Shown: positions 1 through 7,695 of the stretch, one piece after another
Layout: each line of letters starts with the position of its first letter
How positions within the stretch are numbered: the stretch's first letter is position 1
Origin: Bacillota bacterium
Lineage (GTDB): Bacteria > Bacillota > Clostridia > Christensenellales > UMGS416
Length of the DNA: 64,000 bases
Direction of reading: 5' to 3'
NCBI GenBank assembly: GCA_016281935.1
Contig: JAEEJN010000078.1
Span: 81,059-145,058, forward strand
Translations under genes and position numbers: made by a program
Notes under the pieces: generated by a model
The model's input: the letters and a program-made list of their open reading frames with translations, nothing else
The model's database searches: none
Told to the model about the DNA's origin: nothing

Positions 1-763
1 CATAATTCACGTCGGGACTGTTATGGGAGAAGTGATTCAGTACAAGGACCGTATCACCATCGATCAGTCCTTTTTCCATGAACAGACCTTTGTACTTCAG
101 GACATCTCCGAAACAGAGGTGCGACGTATAGTCCAGACGGTCACGGTTTCCACCCGTACAGTCGAAGCTGACGAAGTCGAACCGCATCCCGCAGTCCATG
201 AGCCAGGATAGAGAGGCTTCCGGCAGAATACCCGTATCATGAAGATACAGGATCGTCTTTTCCCCATCTGAGATCACATAGGAAAAAGGGTTCGGAGTAC
301 CGTGAAGCGATCTAAGCGGTGTCACCCAATACTTCCCTACGGATGCGGTCTCATAGGGAATGAGCGTATGGATCCGCACGTAATCCGAGGTATCCGCTGC
401 ATGCTCCAGAGATCTGAAACCAGGAAGGATGTCCGGCGAGCCGTAGATATCGTAACCCGGATGTCCTTCCGGAACGTGTCCCAGGCCATGATACATATAG
501 TTGAAATCCATGGGATAGAAGTGATCTTCATGTATGTGCGTGAACAGATAATACCGGATGTCGGCATAGTTCAGCCCGTATTTCAGTTCATGCATGAAAG
601 CGTCAGCAGAAAAATCGATATTGAGCGTATCGTCGATCAGAGTCTGTGAACGGGTACGGATGTTGCGTCCTCCGGCCTTTCTTGCGTTTTCACAGTTCTC
701 GCAGTGACAGAACATGGCGGGGATCCCCTCTGCCGCCGCCGTGCCGAGATACTTGATCTTCAT
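1..763 (-). CDS. PhnP-like MBL-fold metallo-hydrolase (3' end cut off by window edge)
   Basis: This gene is not in the ORF track because it runs off the left edge. I translated it from the minus strand; the frame stays open for 254 codons. The protein begins MKIKYLGTAAAEGIPA and carries the metallo-beta-lactamase signature THIHEDH at about residues 75-81. Before that is a Cys-His-Cys-x2-Cys cluster near residues 19-24, as in PhnP-type phosphodiesterases. The family hydrolyses phosphodiester or related bonds with two metal ions in the cytoplasm. The start follows AGGAGG at 5-nt spacing. No phn genes are visible, so the substrate is unknown. It is transcribed divergently from thrH. Confidence 0.85.
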   Translation of the reverse strand, partial: MKIKYLGTAAAEGIPAMFCHCENCENARKAGGRNIRTRSQTLIDDTLNIDFSADAFMHELKYGLNYADIRYYLFTHIHEDHFYPMDFNYMYHGLGHVPEGHPGYDIYGSPDILPGFRSLEHAADTSDYVRIHTLIPYETASVGKYWVTPLRSLHGTPNPFSYVISDGEKTILYLHDTGILPEASLSWLMDCGMRFDFVSFDCTGGNRDRLDYTSHLCFGDVLKYKGLFMEKGLIDGDTVLVLNHFSHNSPDVNY

Positions 764-794
764 GGTCCTCCTCCTGTCTGTGTTTTCTGATCTG

Positions 795-823
795 ATTATA
801 GTAAGCCCGCCGTGCCCGGTCAA
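795..823 (-). promoter_or_regulatory. Promoter of the PhnP-like gene
   Basis: On the minus strand TTGACC and TATAAT are separated by 17 bp, and the gene starts about 32 nt downstream of the -10 box. Confidence 0.75.
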
Positions 824-841
824 GCAGAGTCCATGGTCCTC

Positions 842-869
842 TTGACAACGGAACGAAAACGGGTATCAT
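842..869 (+). promoter_or_regulatory. Promoter of thrH
   Basis: TTGACA and TATCAT are separated by 16 bp and lie about 80 nt upstream of the thrH start. The promoter is back to back with that of the PhnP-like gene. Confidence 0.65.
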
Positions 870-949
870 GATTGACATATCGACGTTTTCCCGTGAATTC
901 AGTCGTAATGGCTTCAAACATAAGACAAACAGGACACAAGGAGCAGTGC

Positions 950-1552
950 ATGAACATCGTATGTCTGGATATGGAAGGCGTTCTGACGCCCGAGATCTGG
1001 ATCGCGTTTTCCGAAGAAAGCGGGATCCCCGAACTGAGACGGACGACCCGGGACGAACCCGATTATGATAAACTCATGAAATGGAGAATCGGGATACTGA
1101 AGAAACACGGTCTTGGCCTGAAGGAAATCCAGGACGTGATTGCAAGGGTAGATCCTCTCCCCGGCGCACGTGAATTTCTGGATGCTCTTCGGGACCGTGT
1201 CCAGGTCCTGATCCTTTCGGATACTTTTGAAGAATTCGCGAAACCGTTGATCCGCAAGCTCGGGATGCCGACGCTGTTCTGCAACTCGTTGGAAGTCGCG
1301 CCGGACGGAGAGATCCTCAGCCACCGTATGCGGATCGCGAATTCCAAACTCACGACCGTACGGGCCCTTCAGAGCATCGGATACGAGACGATAGCTGCAG
1401 GCGACAGTTTCAATGATATCGGCATGATCAAAGCCTCCAAAGCGGGCTTCCTGTTCAGAACAACGGACGCGATCAAGAGAGATTACCCCGAATACCCCGC
1501 CTTCGAGACCTATGATGACCTCTTCGACGCCATCGTGCAGTCTCTGAACTGA
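950..1552 (+). CDS. thrH: Phosphoserine phosphatase / homoserine phosphotransferase ThrH
   Basis: This is a 200-residue HAD-superfamily enzyme that I recognise as ThrH. In the family it removes phosphate from phosphoserine, the last step of serine synthesis, and can pass phosphate to homoserine. The N-terminus CLDMEGVLTPEIW holds the nucleophile Asp7 and Glu9. LSDTFEEF (about 89-96) and GDSFNDIGM (about 151-159) are the second and fourth HAD motifs. The ORF track starts at 872, but the ATG at 950 follows AAGGAG and matches the usual ThrH N-terminus. The gene is monocistronic with its own promoter and terminator. The length is normal for the family. Confidence 0.9.
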   Translation: MNIVCLDMEGVLTPEIWIAFSEESGIPELRRTTRDEPDYDKLMKWRIGILKKHGLGLKEIQDVIARVDPLPGAREFLDALRDRVQVLILSDTFEEFAKPLIRKLGMPTLFCNSLEVAPDGEILSHRMRIANSKLTTVRALQSIGYETIAAGDSFNDIGMIKASKAGFLFRTTDAIKRDYPEYPAFETYDDLFDAIVQSLN

Positions 1553-1573
1553 CTATACATATTTACAGCAAAG

Positions 1574-1600
1574 ACGCCGGCATAAGCCGGCGCTTTTTCT
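1574..1600 (+). terminator. Terminator of thrH
   Basis: A CGCCGGC/GCCGGCG hairpin with an ATAA loop is followed by a run of five T. Confidence 0.85.
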
Positions 1601-1611
1601 GTCTTACGGAT

Positions 1612-1640
1612 AAGAAAAGGACGGGAGAAAACTCCCGTCC
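1612..1640 (-). terminator. Terminator of the solute-binding protein gene
   Basis: GGACGGGAG/CTCCCGTCC form a 9-bp stem. On the minus strand it is followed by a T-rich run (TTTTCTT). Confidence 0.85.
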
Positions 1641-1662
1641 TGAAGATATAGGGATCGATATC

Positions 1663-3432
1663 TTACTTGCGGTTCATGACCTCTACGAAACGATCGTAGG
1701 CGGACTGAGAATGCTTGACGTAGTCTTCCACGCCCATGGCCTTCAGTTCGGCAATGTAGGCATCCCAGTCAGCATCGACATCACCGGTACCGGAGACCCA
1801 CTCAACACCGCGGCGGTTGGTGTAGTCGCGGATATCGGACAGGATCTGGTTCACGCGCTCAGCCTCTTCCACGGTGTAGTTCAGGCTGCCGGGGATGTAG
1901 GACTTATCAGCGTAGGGCTTCAGATCGTTGTCGATGTGCTGGACCTTACGGTCGGTGAAGTGCAGATGCAGACGCTCGTCGTAGTACTCACGGGTGCAGC
2001 CGCAGGGGAAGAAGGAAGCGAAGTTGTTGTCGCGGAACATCAGGATCGTCATGCCTTCGGGCACGTCGGTGTTAACCATCAGAGCGCGGCCGTTGTTGCA
2101 GACGGTGCAGGGGATCAGACGGGGGTTCGGGCCGTCGATCGCGCCTTCGATCGTCGTCAGGGACTGATCCGGCTGGAACCAGTAATCCGCATAGCGATCA
2201 GCGATATAGGGCTTCTCGCAGTCGCGGGTGATGACCCAGCGGTAGTTGTAGCCGGGGTACTGCTCAATGCCGAAAACAGGATCTTCGCCGTTCAGGCCTT
2301 TCAGAGGCTGCACGAAGTCATACTCGATCGGGCCGTTGGGGGAAGTGAAGCCGTCGCCGATCTCCCAGATGCCGAAGCAGCCATAGACGTAGGGCTCCTG
2401 GTTGAAGGCAGCGTTGAAGGTATCCCAGTCAGAGGAGAAGCCGAGGGTGGACAGCAGGCCTTCGTCAGCAAGTTTGCGCAGATAACGGACAGCATCCTTA
2501 TAGCGGTCATCCATGCCGGTGAAGTAGACTTTGCCGTTCTCATCCACGTCCAGATAGCTGGCAGACATGTTGATGCCGAAAGCGCCGAAGATGTGCTGCA
2601 GACCAGTGTTGCCGGAGTTGTAGCCGACAAGGTTCAGCAGAGCATACAGAGGAACTTCGTCATTGGCATCGCCGTTGCCGTTGCAGTCGTTCTCTTTGAA
2701 GGCTTTCAGAACAGCCTCGAAATCCTGCAGCGTGGAGGGCATATCCAGACCCAGATCATCCATCCAGGAGTTGTTGATGATGAGCATGTTGCCGCTCTGC
2801 ATCCAGCCGCCTTCGTTCAGACGGGGCAGAGTGTACATGTTGCCGTCAGCGCAGGAAATGTAAGCGCGCAGAGCCGGCTTCTTGTCGAACAGGGCTTGCA
2901 GGTTGGTCATGTAGGCGTCTACATAAGGATCCTGCGGGATGAAGATGTGCTGCTGCATGCCGTACATAGCCTGCATCAGGGGGGACATACCGTCGGAGAT
3001 GACATCGGGATACGTACCGGAAGCAAGGATGATGTTGTACTTCTCGCTGTAGGTCGTGCCGGTGTAGCTCTCGAAATCGATGTGTACGTTGGTGATGGCT
3101 TCCGCCTGCTGAACGATATAAAGCTCATTCAGATCGTCGGGAGCATAGTTGGAACGGCTGCACAGAACGTGGATGGTCTCCATCTCCTTGCAGACCGGCC
3201 AACCGGTAGGATTGAAGTTGCTGTCGCCTTCAGCATCTTCCGTTCCAGTTCCGGCAGGCGTCTCATCGCCTTTGGGTTCGTCAGACTTGGGGGCTTCCGT
3301 GGCCTTCGCAGGCTCATTGGAGCCGCCCTGCTGGGACGGAGTGTCCGAGCCGGCCGGTGTGGACTGGCAGGCAGTCAGGCAGATCGTCAGAAGCATGAGA
3401 ACCGCCAGAATCAAAGCAAGTTTTTTGTTCAT
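1663..3432 (-). CDS. Extracellular solute-binding lipoprotein, sugar ABC-transporter type
   Basis: The 589-residue protein starts with a lipoprotein signal, MNKKLALILAVLML, and the lipobox LTAC, with Cys22 as the likely lipidation site. A flexible Ser/Thr/Pro/Gly/Glu linker follows to about residue 65, then a type 2 periplasmic-binding fold typical of large oligosaccharide-binding proteins. The track start at 3555 is too early: the ATG at 3432 follows AAGGAG and directly precedes the signal peptide. In this family the protein is anchored outside the membrane and delivers sugars to LplB/YtcP-type permeases. No permease or ATPase gene lies nearby, so it is an orphan that must use a transporter encoded elsewhere. 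The ligand cannot be told from the sequence. Confidence 0.85.
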   Translation of the reverse strand: MNKKLALILAVLMLLTICLTACQSTPAGSDTPSQQGGSNEPAKATEAPKSDEPKGDETPAGTGTEDAEGDSNFNPTGWPVCKEMETIHVLCSRSNYAPDDLNELYIVQQAEAITNVHIDFESYTGTTYSEKYNIILASGTYPDVISDGMSPLMQAMYGMQQHIFIPQDPYVDAYMTNLQALFDKKPALRAYISCADGNMYTLPRLNEGGWMQSGNMLIINNSWMDDLGLDMPSTLQDFEAVLKAFKENDCNGNGDANDEVPLYALLNLVGYNSGNTGLQHIFGAFGINMSASYLDVDENGKVYFTGMDDRYKDAVRYLRKLADEGLLSTLGFSSDWDTFNAAFNQEPYVYGCFGIWEIGDGFTSPNGPIEYDFVQPLKGLNGEDPVFGIEQYPGYNYRWVITRDCEKPYIADRYADYWFQPDQSLTTIEGAIDGPNPRLIPCTVCNNGRALMVNTDVPEGMTILMFRDNNFASFFPCGCTREYYDERLHLHFTDRKVQHIDNDLKPYADKSYIPGSLNYTVEEAERVNQILSDIRDYTNRRGVEWVSGTGDVDADWDAYIAELKAMGVEDYVKHSQSAYDRFVEVMNRK

Positions 3433-3489
3433 ACTTTTCTCCTTTTCCTTTCCTATGATAGATACAAGATCCCCTTGATCTTCTATTCT

Positions 3490-3495
3490 ATTATA
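3490..3495 (-). promoter_or_regulatory. Probable -10 box of the solute-binding protein gene
   Basis: TATAAT on the minus strand lies 58 nt upstream of the start. No good -35 box is found at 16-18 bp, which suggests the promoter needs an activator. Confidence 0.45.
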
Positions 3496-3533
3496 GGATG
3501 AACAGACAAATAAATCCCGAATGATGCGGTTTC

Positions 3534-3547
3534 GGATGCATGTATCC
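3534..3547. promoter_or_regulatory. Near-palindrome upstream of the solute-binding protein promoter
   Basis: GGATGCATGTATCC has one mismatched position per half-site around a CATG centre. It lies about 40 bp upstream of the -10 box, a plausible activator site. The binding protein is unknown. Confidence 0.3.
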
Positions 3548-3814
3548 AAGCCCATCGGTCATGTATTTACTCTTTTGTATTCCGATAACGCACTTTGACT
3601 CTTTCATGATTTCGTAATCTCATATGCCTTCCGAAAAATAACGGAATCCCGGAACCGTATCGTCTTCTGACAGCCTCGATCTCGTCATCCATTTCTATAA
3701 TCACGTATGTTATTATGTAATTTCCCAATATAGTACGTAAATGTTCGCGGAATGTGGCAGAATATTGTCATGAACATGGATATTTGCCGACATCAACATG
3801 ATTTTTCCTAACAT

Positions 3815-3843
3815 TTTCCTGTTCAAGCCATTCAAAGTATAAT
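3815..3843 (+). promoter_or_regulatory. Promoter of the APH-like/esterase operon
   Basis: TTTCCT and TATAAT are separated by 17 bp. The leader before the first gene is about 120 nt long and shows no clear structure. Confidence 0.5.
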
Positions 3844-3968
3844 CTGAGGAACGGATAAAACGTCATCGTTTCAGGTGTGATCGGAAAGTGAAATCCGCCG
3901 ATTCAGGCAGGAATCCGTGCCGTTCAGGTCGTAAATAGCAGAAGAATCCGGAAACGAGGAGGAACAGG

Positions 3969-4760
3969 ATGAGAAGACACGCTGCAGCGCTGCCCGCAGA
4001 ATTCCAGCCGCCCGAGATCCGGCCTTTTCTGAAAGGCGCGGACATATATGACAGCAGCTGTTCACCGGAAGCATCCGTCTACTTTCTGGATCAGGGAGAC
4101 GGCCTGTACCTGAAGATCTCTCAGGCAGGAACGCTCTTCAGGGAAGCCGAGATGACAGCCTACTTCAGCCGTCTGGGTCTTTCCGCGCAGGTCCTGCATT
4201 ACGGGACTCACGAAGGCAGTGATTATCTGATCACGGCAAGGATCCCGGGAGAAGACTGTACGGACCGGCACTGTCTGGACGATCCGAAAAAGCTGTGTGA
4301 CACCACCGCCTCTTTGCTTCGGGCGCTCCATGAGACAGACGGTTCTCTGTGTCCCGTACAGGACAGGCTCGAGAGTTATTCGGAATCCGTCCGCAGGGGA
4401 CTTGCCGGCAGGCACTGCGAATCGGATCTGTTCGCTGGTCTATGGGAATTCGGCTCCCTGCAGGAAACGAGAGTTGTCGCGGAAGAAGGACTTCGTAATC
4501 TTCGAAAAGACGCACTGATCCACGGGGATTACTGTCTCCCCAACATCATCCTGAACGGATGGGATCTTTCCGGGTATATCGATCTGGGAAACGGGGGCAT
4601 CGCCGACAGCCACATCGATATCCTTTGGGGGATATGGACGCTCAATTACAATCTTGGCACAGTGGAATACTCAGACCGTTTCATGGATGCCTACGGGCGG
4701 GACCGGATCGATCCCGACAGGCTCAGGATGATCGCGGCAATGGAAATGATCGGCATATAA
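3969..4760 (+). CDS. APH(3')-family aminoglycoside phosphotransferase-like kinase
   Basis: The 263-residue length matches APH(3') kinases (about 264). Known members transfer phosphate from ATP to the 3'-hydroxyl of kanamycin-type aminoglycosides in the cytoplasm. HGDYCLPN (about 185-192) is the catalytic loop with Asp187, and YIDLG with Asp205 plus IADSHIDI correspond to the metal-binding segment. YLKI near residue 49 supplies the likely ATP-binding lysine. The start follows GAGGAGG. The esterase gene begins 43 nt after the stop, so they are probably one operon. It is divergent from named resistance enzymes as far as I can judge, so the substrate could be an aminoglycoside, another antibiotic or a metabolite. 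Confidence 0.8.
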   Translation: MRRHAAALPAEFQPPEIRPFLKGADIYDSSCSPEASVYFLDQGDGLYLKISQAGTLFREAEMTAYFSRLGLSAQVLHYGTHEGSDYLITARIPGEDCTDRHCLDDPKKLCDTTASLLRALHETDGSLCPVQDRLESYSESVRRGLAGRHCESDLFAGLWEFGSLQETRVVAEEGLRNLRKDALIHGDYCLPNIILNGWDLSGYIDLGNGGIADSHIDILWGIWTLNYNLGTVEYSDRFMDAYGRDRIDPDRLRMIAAMEMIGI

Positions 4761-4803
4761 GAACCGAAACTGATTCACAAAACGCTATGACAGGAGGAAA
4801 CCT

Positions 4804-5709
4804 ATGGCTGACAATCTGAATGAACACTTCATCGATTACAGAACTCTGACTTCCGAAGAACTGAAAGCAGACCGTGATTCCAGATGGGCAAGGATGAAGC
4901 ATGAACTTGCCGGGGAAGGGATCCGACCTCAGAAGATCTGGGGTGAAAGTGTTCCCGGCTTCGATCCCGCTCTCGGTCAGGACGAGCCTGCTCTCTACGT
5001 GCTGCCCATCCATCCTGGACGCGGATTGTTCATCGTCTGCGCGGGAGGCGGCTTCGTCCATAAATCTCCCAACGAATCCAGAGCCGTAGCCGAGTTCTTC
5101 CACCGGGCGGGACTGAACGCCGCGATCCTCGATTACAGGGTCCGGCCCTACGATCCGCAGACGTGCGCAGTAGCCGACGGTCTCCGCGCTGTCCGGTACG
5201 TCCGTGCTCACGCGGAAGAATGGGGGATCCCTGCAGACAGGATCGCCATAGGCGGATTCTCGGCAGGCGGCATGCTCTCGGGAGGAACGGCAACCCGGTA
5301 TGATGCGGGAGATCCAGCATCGGATGATCCCGTCGCACGCTGCTCGTCAAGACCTGACGCCGTGCTTCTTCTGTACGGAGCTTTCCCCATGCGCGTGCCT
5401 CAGGCCGGAGCCGGAGGCTACGACATCGAGGCGACCCGCAAAGCGTCCGCGGTATGGCCTGCGGCGAATCTCCGTCCGGACAGTCCGCCCTTTTTCCTCT
5501 TCCAGACCCACCGGGACGATCCTCACGGAACGCTCGAATATGCCAAGGCATGCGCCGACCGGGGCATCGAATTCGAGATCCACGCTTTCAGGGAAGGCCC
5601 TCACGGAGGCGGTCTGTATGACGGAGCAGATGAGACGACGCCTCTTCAGCCCCACACAGCACGCTGGGCTGTACTGGCACAGGAGTGGCTCGAAGGCTAC
5701 GGTTTCTGA
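4804..5709 (+). CDS. Alpha/beta-hydrolase esterase
   Basis: The 301-residue protein has the alpha/beta-hydrolase layout. An AGGGF oxyanion-hole motif lies near residue 80, the nucleophile elbow GFSAGG with Ser153 follows, and a C-terminal EGPHGG segment is the likely catalytic His. There is no signal peptide, so it acts in the cytoplasm. Such small enzymes often deacetylate xylan-derived or other acylated sugars, but the substrate here is not determined. The start follows AGGAGG with 6-nt spacing. It is downstream of, and likely cotranscribed with, the APH-like kinase. Confidence 0.75.
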   Translation: MADNLNEHFIDYRTLTSEELKADRDSRWARMKHELAGEGIRPQKIWGESVPGFDPALGQDEPALYVLPIHPGRGLFIVCAGGGFVHKSPNESRAVAEFFHRAGLNAAILDYRVRPYDPQTCAVADGLRAVRYVRAHAEEWGIPADRIAIGGFSAGGMLSGGTATRYDAGDPASDDPVARCSSRPDAVLLLYGAFPMRVPQAGAGGYDIEATRKASAVWPAANLRPDSPPFFLFQTHRDDPHGTLEYAKACADRGIEFEIHAFREGPHGGGLYDGADETTPLQPHTARWAVLAQEWLEGYGF

Positions 5710-5775
5710 TTTCTGCAAGGATATGCCGGATTGATTTCCCGGTCTGTCACGTTATATCCACCAGAGCTCCCAGTC

Positions 5776-5804
5776 TTGAACTCGGGGCTCCGGTTTGCTA
5801 TAAT
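5776..5804 (+). promoter_or_regulatory. Promoter of the ABC exporter operon
   Basis: TTGAAC and TATAAT are separated by exactly 17 bp, about 57 nt before the start. Confidence 0.8.
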
Positions 5805-5860
5805 CGCCATTGTTTGCCAGTCGACAAATTCCCACCGAAACAACCACTCGGAGAGTCAAT

Positions 5861-7690
5861 ATGGAATCCCAGGAACAGAAAACAACCCTTCCCTTCTTTG
5901 GCATCCCCAAAGTCCTGCCTTATGCCAAACGTTACCGCTGGATGATCGTCCTCATGGTCTTCCTGGGGCTTCTTTCGAGCCTCGTGGATTCGATCTACCC
6001 GCTGTTCAACCGGCATATCATCAATCACAACCTGGCAGAACACACCGCAGATTCCCTTTGGATCGTCGGGATCCTGTATTTCCTGGTCCTCGTTTTCCAG
6101 GTCCTTAACAATTATTACTCCTGCTATATGTGCTCCCGAATGGAACTGTGGGTGAACAGAGATCTGCGGAACGCCGCTTTCAATCATCTACAGACGCTGA
6201 CTTTCGACTATTTCAACCGGAATTCGGTCGGCTATATCCATGCACGCGTCATGAGTGATTCCGGCCGCGTCGGTGAGCTCTTCTCCTGGAGGCTCATGGA
6301 TTTCGTATGGAGCGCCAGCTACGTCATCTGTGTCATCATCGTCATGTGCGTCACGAATCTGAAGCTTGCGCTCCTCATCCTTGCGCTCTTTCCCGTGGCG
6401 ATTGTCGCGGTCACCTTCTTCCGTCGCCGTCTGATCCGTCAAAACCGCCGTGTACGCGAACTGAACTCGATCATCACCGGTGACTTCAACGAAGGCATTA
6501 CCGGCGTGCGCGCCATCAAGACGCTTGCGATCGAAGACCGTATGAACGAAGATTTCCGTACCGACACCGCCACAATGAAGCGGGAATCCATAGGGGCCGC
6601 AAGGACCTCCGCCCTGATCGGTTCCGGTGTCTCCTTCCTTTCAGCCGTTTCTCTGGCCCTGGTCCTCTGGAAAGGCGGAAGCCTGACCATGGAAAAAATC
6701 ATGGAACTTGGAACGCTATCCGTTTTCATGACATACGCCATTTCCATCATGGATCCGCTGCAGAACTGCATCAACGTCGTCAACGCCCTGACGACGATCC
6801 AGGTCAATATCGAACGTTTCAGCCGGCTCATGGAGACGGAATCCTCCGTCATGGACAGTCCCGAAGTCGTGGAAAAATACGGGGATACTTTCAGCCCCAA
6901 AAAGGAGAACTGGGAAGAACTGCACGGACGCGTGGAATTCCGCGACGTGACGTTCCAGTATCCGGACGGGGACGAGCCCGTACTCGAGCATTTCAATCTG
7001 ACGGTGGAGGAAGGCGCTTCCATCGCCATCGTCGGCGAAACGGGCGCCGGGAAATCCACGCTCGTCAATCTGGTCTGCAGATTCTATGAACCCACGGAAG
7101 GACAGGTCCTGATCGACGGACGGGACGCGAGAGAACGCTCCCAGCTCTGGCTGCACAGCCACATCGGATACGTTCTCCAGACGCCGCACCTCTTTTCAGG
7201 TTCCGTGAGAGAGAACCTTCGGTACGGACGTCCCGACGCAACGGACGAAGAGATCTGGAACGCTCTGCGCCTCGTTTCCGCCGATCACGTCGTGGAACGC
7301 ATGGACGCGGGACTGGACAGTGACGTAGGCGAAGGCGGAAGCATGCTCTCGTCCGGAGAGCGCCAGCTCCTGTCGTTTGCCCGTGCCATCCTCGCAGATC
7401 CCCGCATCCTCGTTCTGGATGAAGCGACATCATCTGTAGACACCCTCACGGAAAAGATGATCCAGCAGGCCATCGAGACCGTAACGGCCGGACGCACCTC
7501 CTTCATGATCGCCCACCGTCTGTCCACGATCGTGGACGCGGACACGATCCTTGCCGTCAGAGACGGAAAGATCGTGGAACAGGGCAATCACAGGGAACTC
7601 ATGGACAAAAAAGGTTACTACTGGGAACTCTTTACCAGGCAGTACGCTGACATGGCGGTCGATCTGGCCATGTCCGGAGAGGAGGCGTAA
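5861..7690 (+). CDS. ABC exporter half-transporter, subunit with intact catalytic site
   Basis: The 609-residue protein has an N-terminal six-helix membrane domain and a C-terminal ATPase. Walker A GETGAGKST is near residue 392, the signature is LSSGERQ near 496, and Walker B plus catalytic Glu is LVLDEATSSVD near 517. The ATG at 5861 follows CGGAG and fits the family N-terminus better than the track start at 5810. With the next gene it forms a heterodimeric exporter of the YheI/YheH (BmrCD) or TM287/288 type, which moves drugs, lipids or peptides out of the cell. The substrate is unknown. The stop lies 5 nt before the next start. Confidence 0.88.
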   Translation: MESQEQKTTLPFFGIPKVLPYAKRYRWMIVLMVFLGLLSSLVDSIYPLFNRHIINHNLAEHTADSLWIVGILYFLVLVFQVLNNYYSCYMCSRMELWVNRDLRNAAFNHLQTLTFDYFNRNSVGYIHARVMSDSGRVGELFSWRLMDFVWSASYVICVIIVMCVTNLKLALLILALFPVAIVAVTFFRRRLIRQNRRVRELNSIITGDFNEGITGVRAIKTLAIEDRMNEDFRTDTATMKRESIGAARTSALIGSGVSFLSAVSLALVLWKGGSLTMEKIMELGTLSVFMTYAISIMDPLQNCINVVNALTTIQVNIERFSRLMETESSVMDSPEVVEKYGDTFSPKKENWEELHGRVEFRDVTFQYPDGDEPVLEHFNLTVEEGASIAIVGETGAGKSTLVNLVCRFYEPTEGQVLIDGRDARERSQLWLHSHIGYVLQTPHLFSGSVRENLRYGRPDATDEEIWNALRLVSADHVVERMDAGLDSDVGEGGSMLSSGERQLLSFARAILADPRILVLDEATSSVDTLTEKMIQQAIETVTAGRTSFMIAHRLSTIVDADTILAVRDGKIVEQGNHRELMDKKGYYWELFTRQYADMAVDLAMSGEEA

Positions 7691-7695
7691 CGAAG

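Larger units (their letters stand above)
3433..3968. other. 536-bp intergenic region between divergent genes
   Basis: No convincing coding sequence is seen. The region is more AT-rich than its surroundings. It holds the -10 box for the solute-binding gene, a 14-bp near-palindrome and the promoter of the APH-like gene, listed separately. I see no recognisable riboswitch or small RNA. Confidence 0.6.

Noticed and set aside
1711-3501. 596-codon plus-strand ORF opposite the solute-binding protein
   Set aside because: It is antisense to a clear lipoprotein gene, lacks a ribosome site and domains, and is explained by GC-biased third positions.
5710-5775. Terminator after the esterase gene
   Set aside because: Only a short CCGG/CCGG pairing without a T run is seen.
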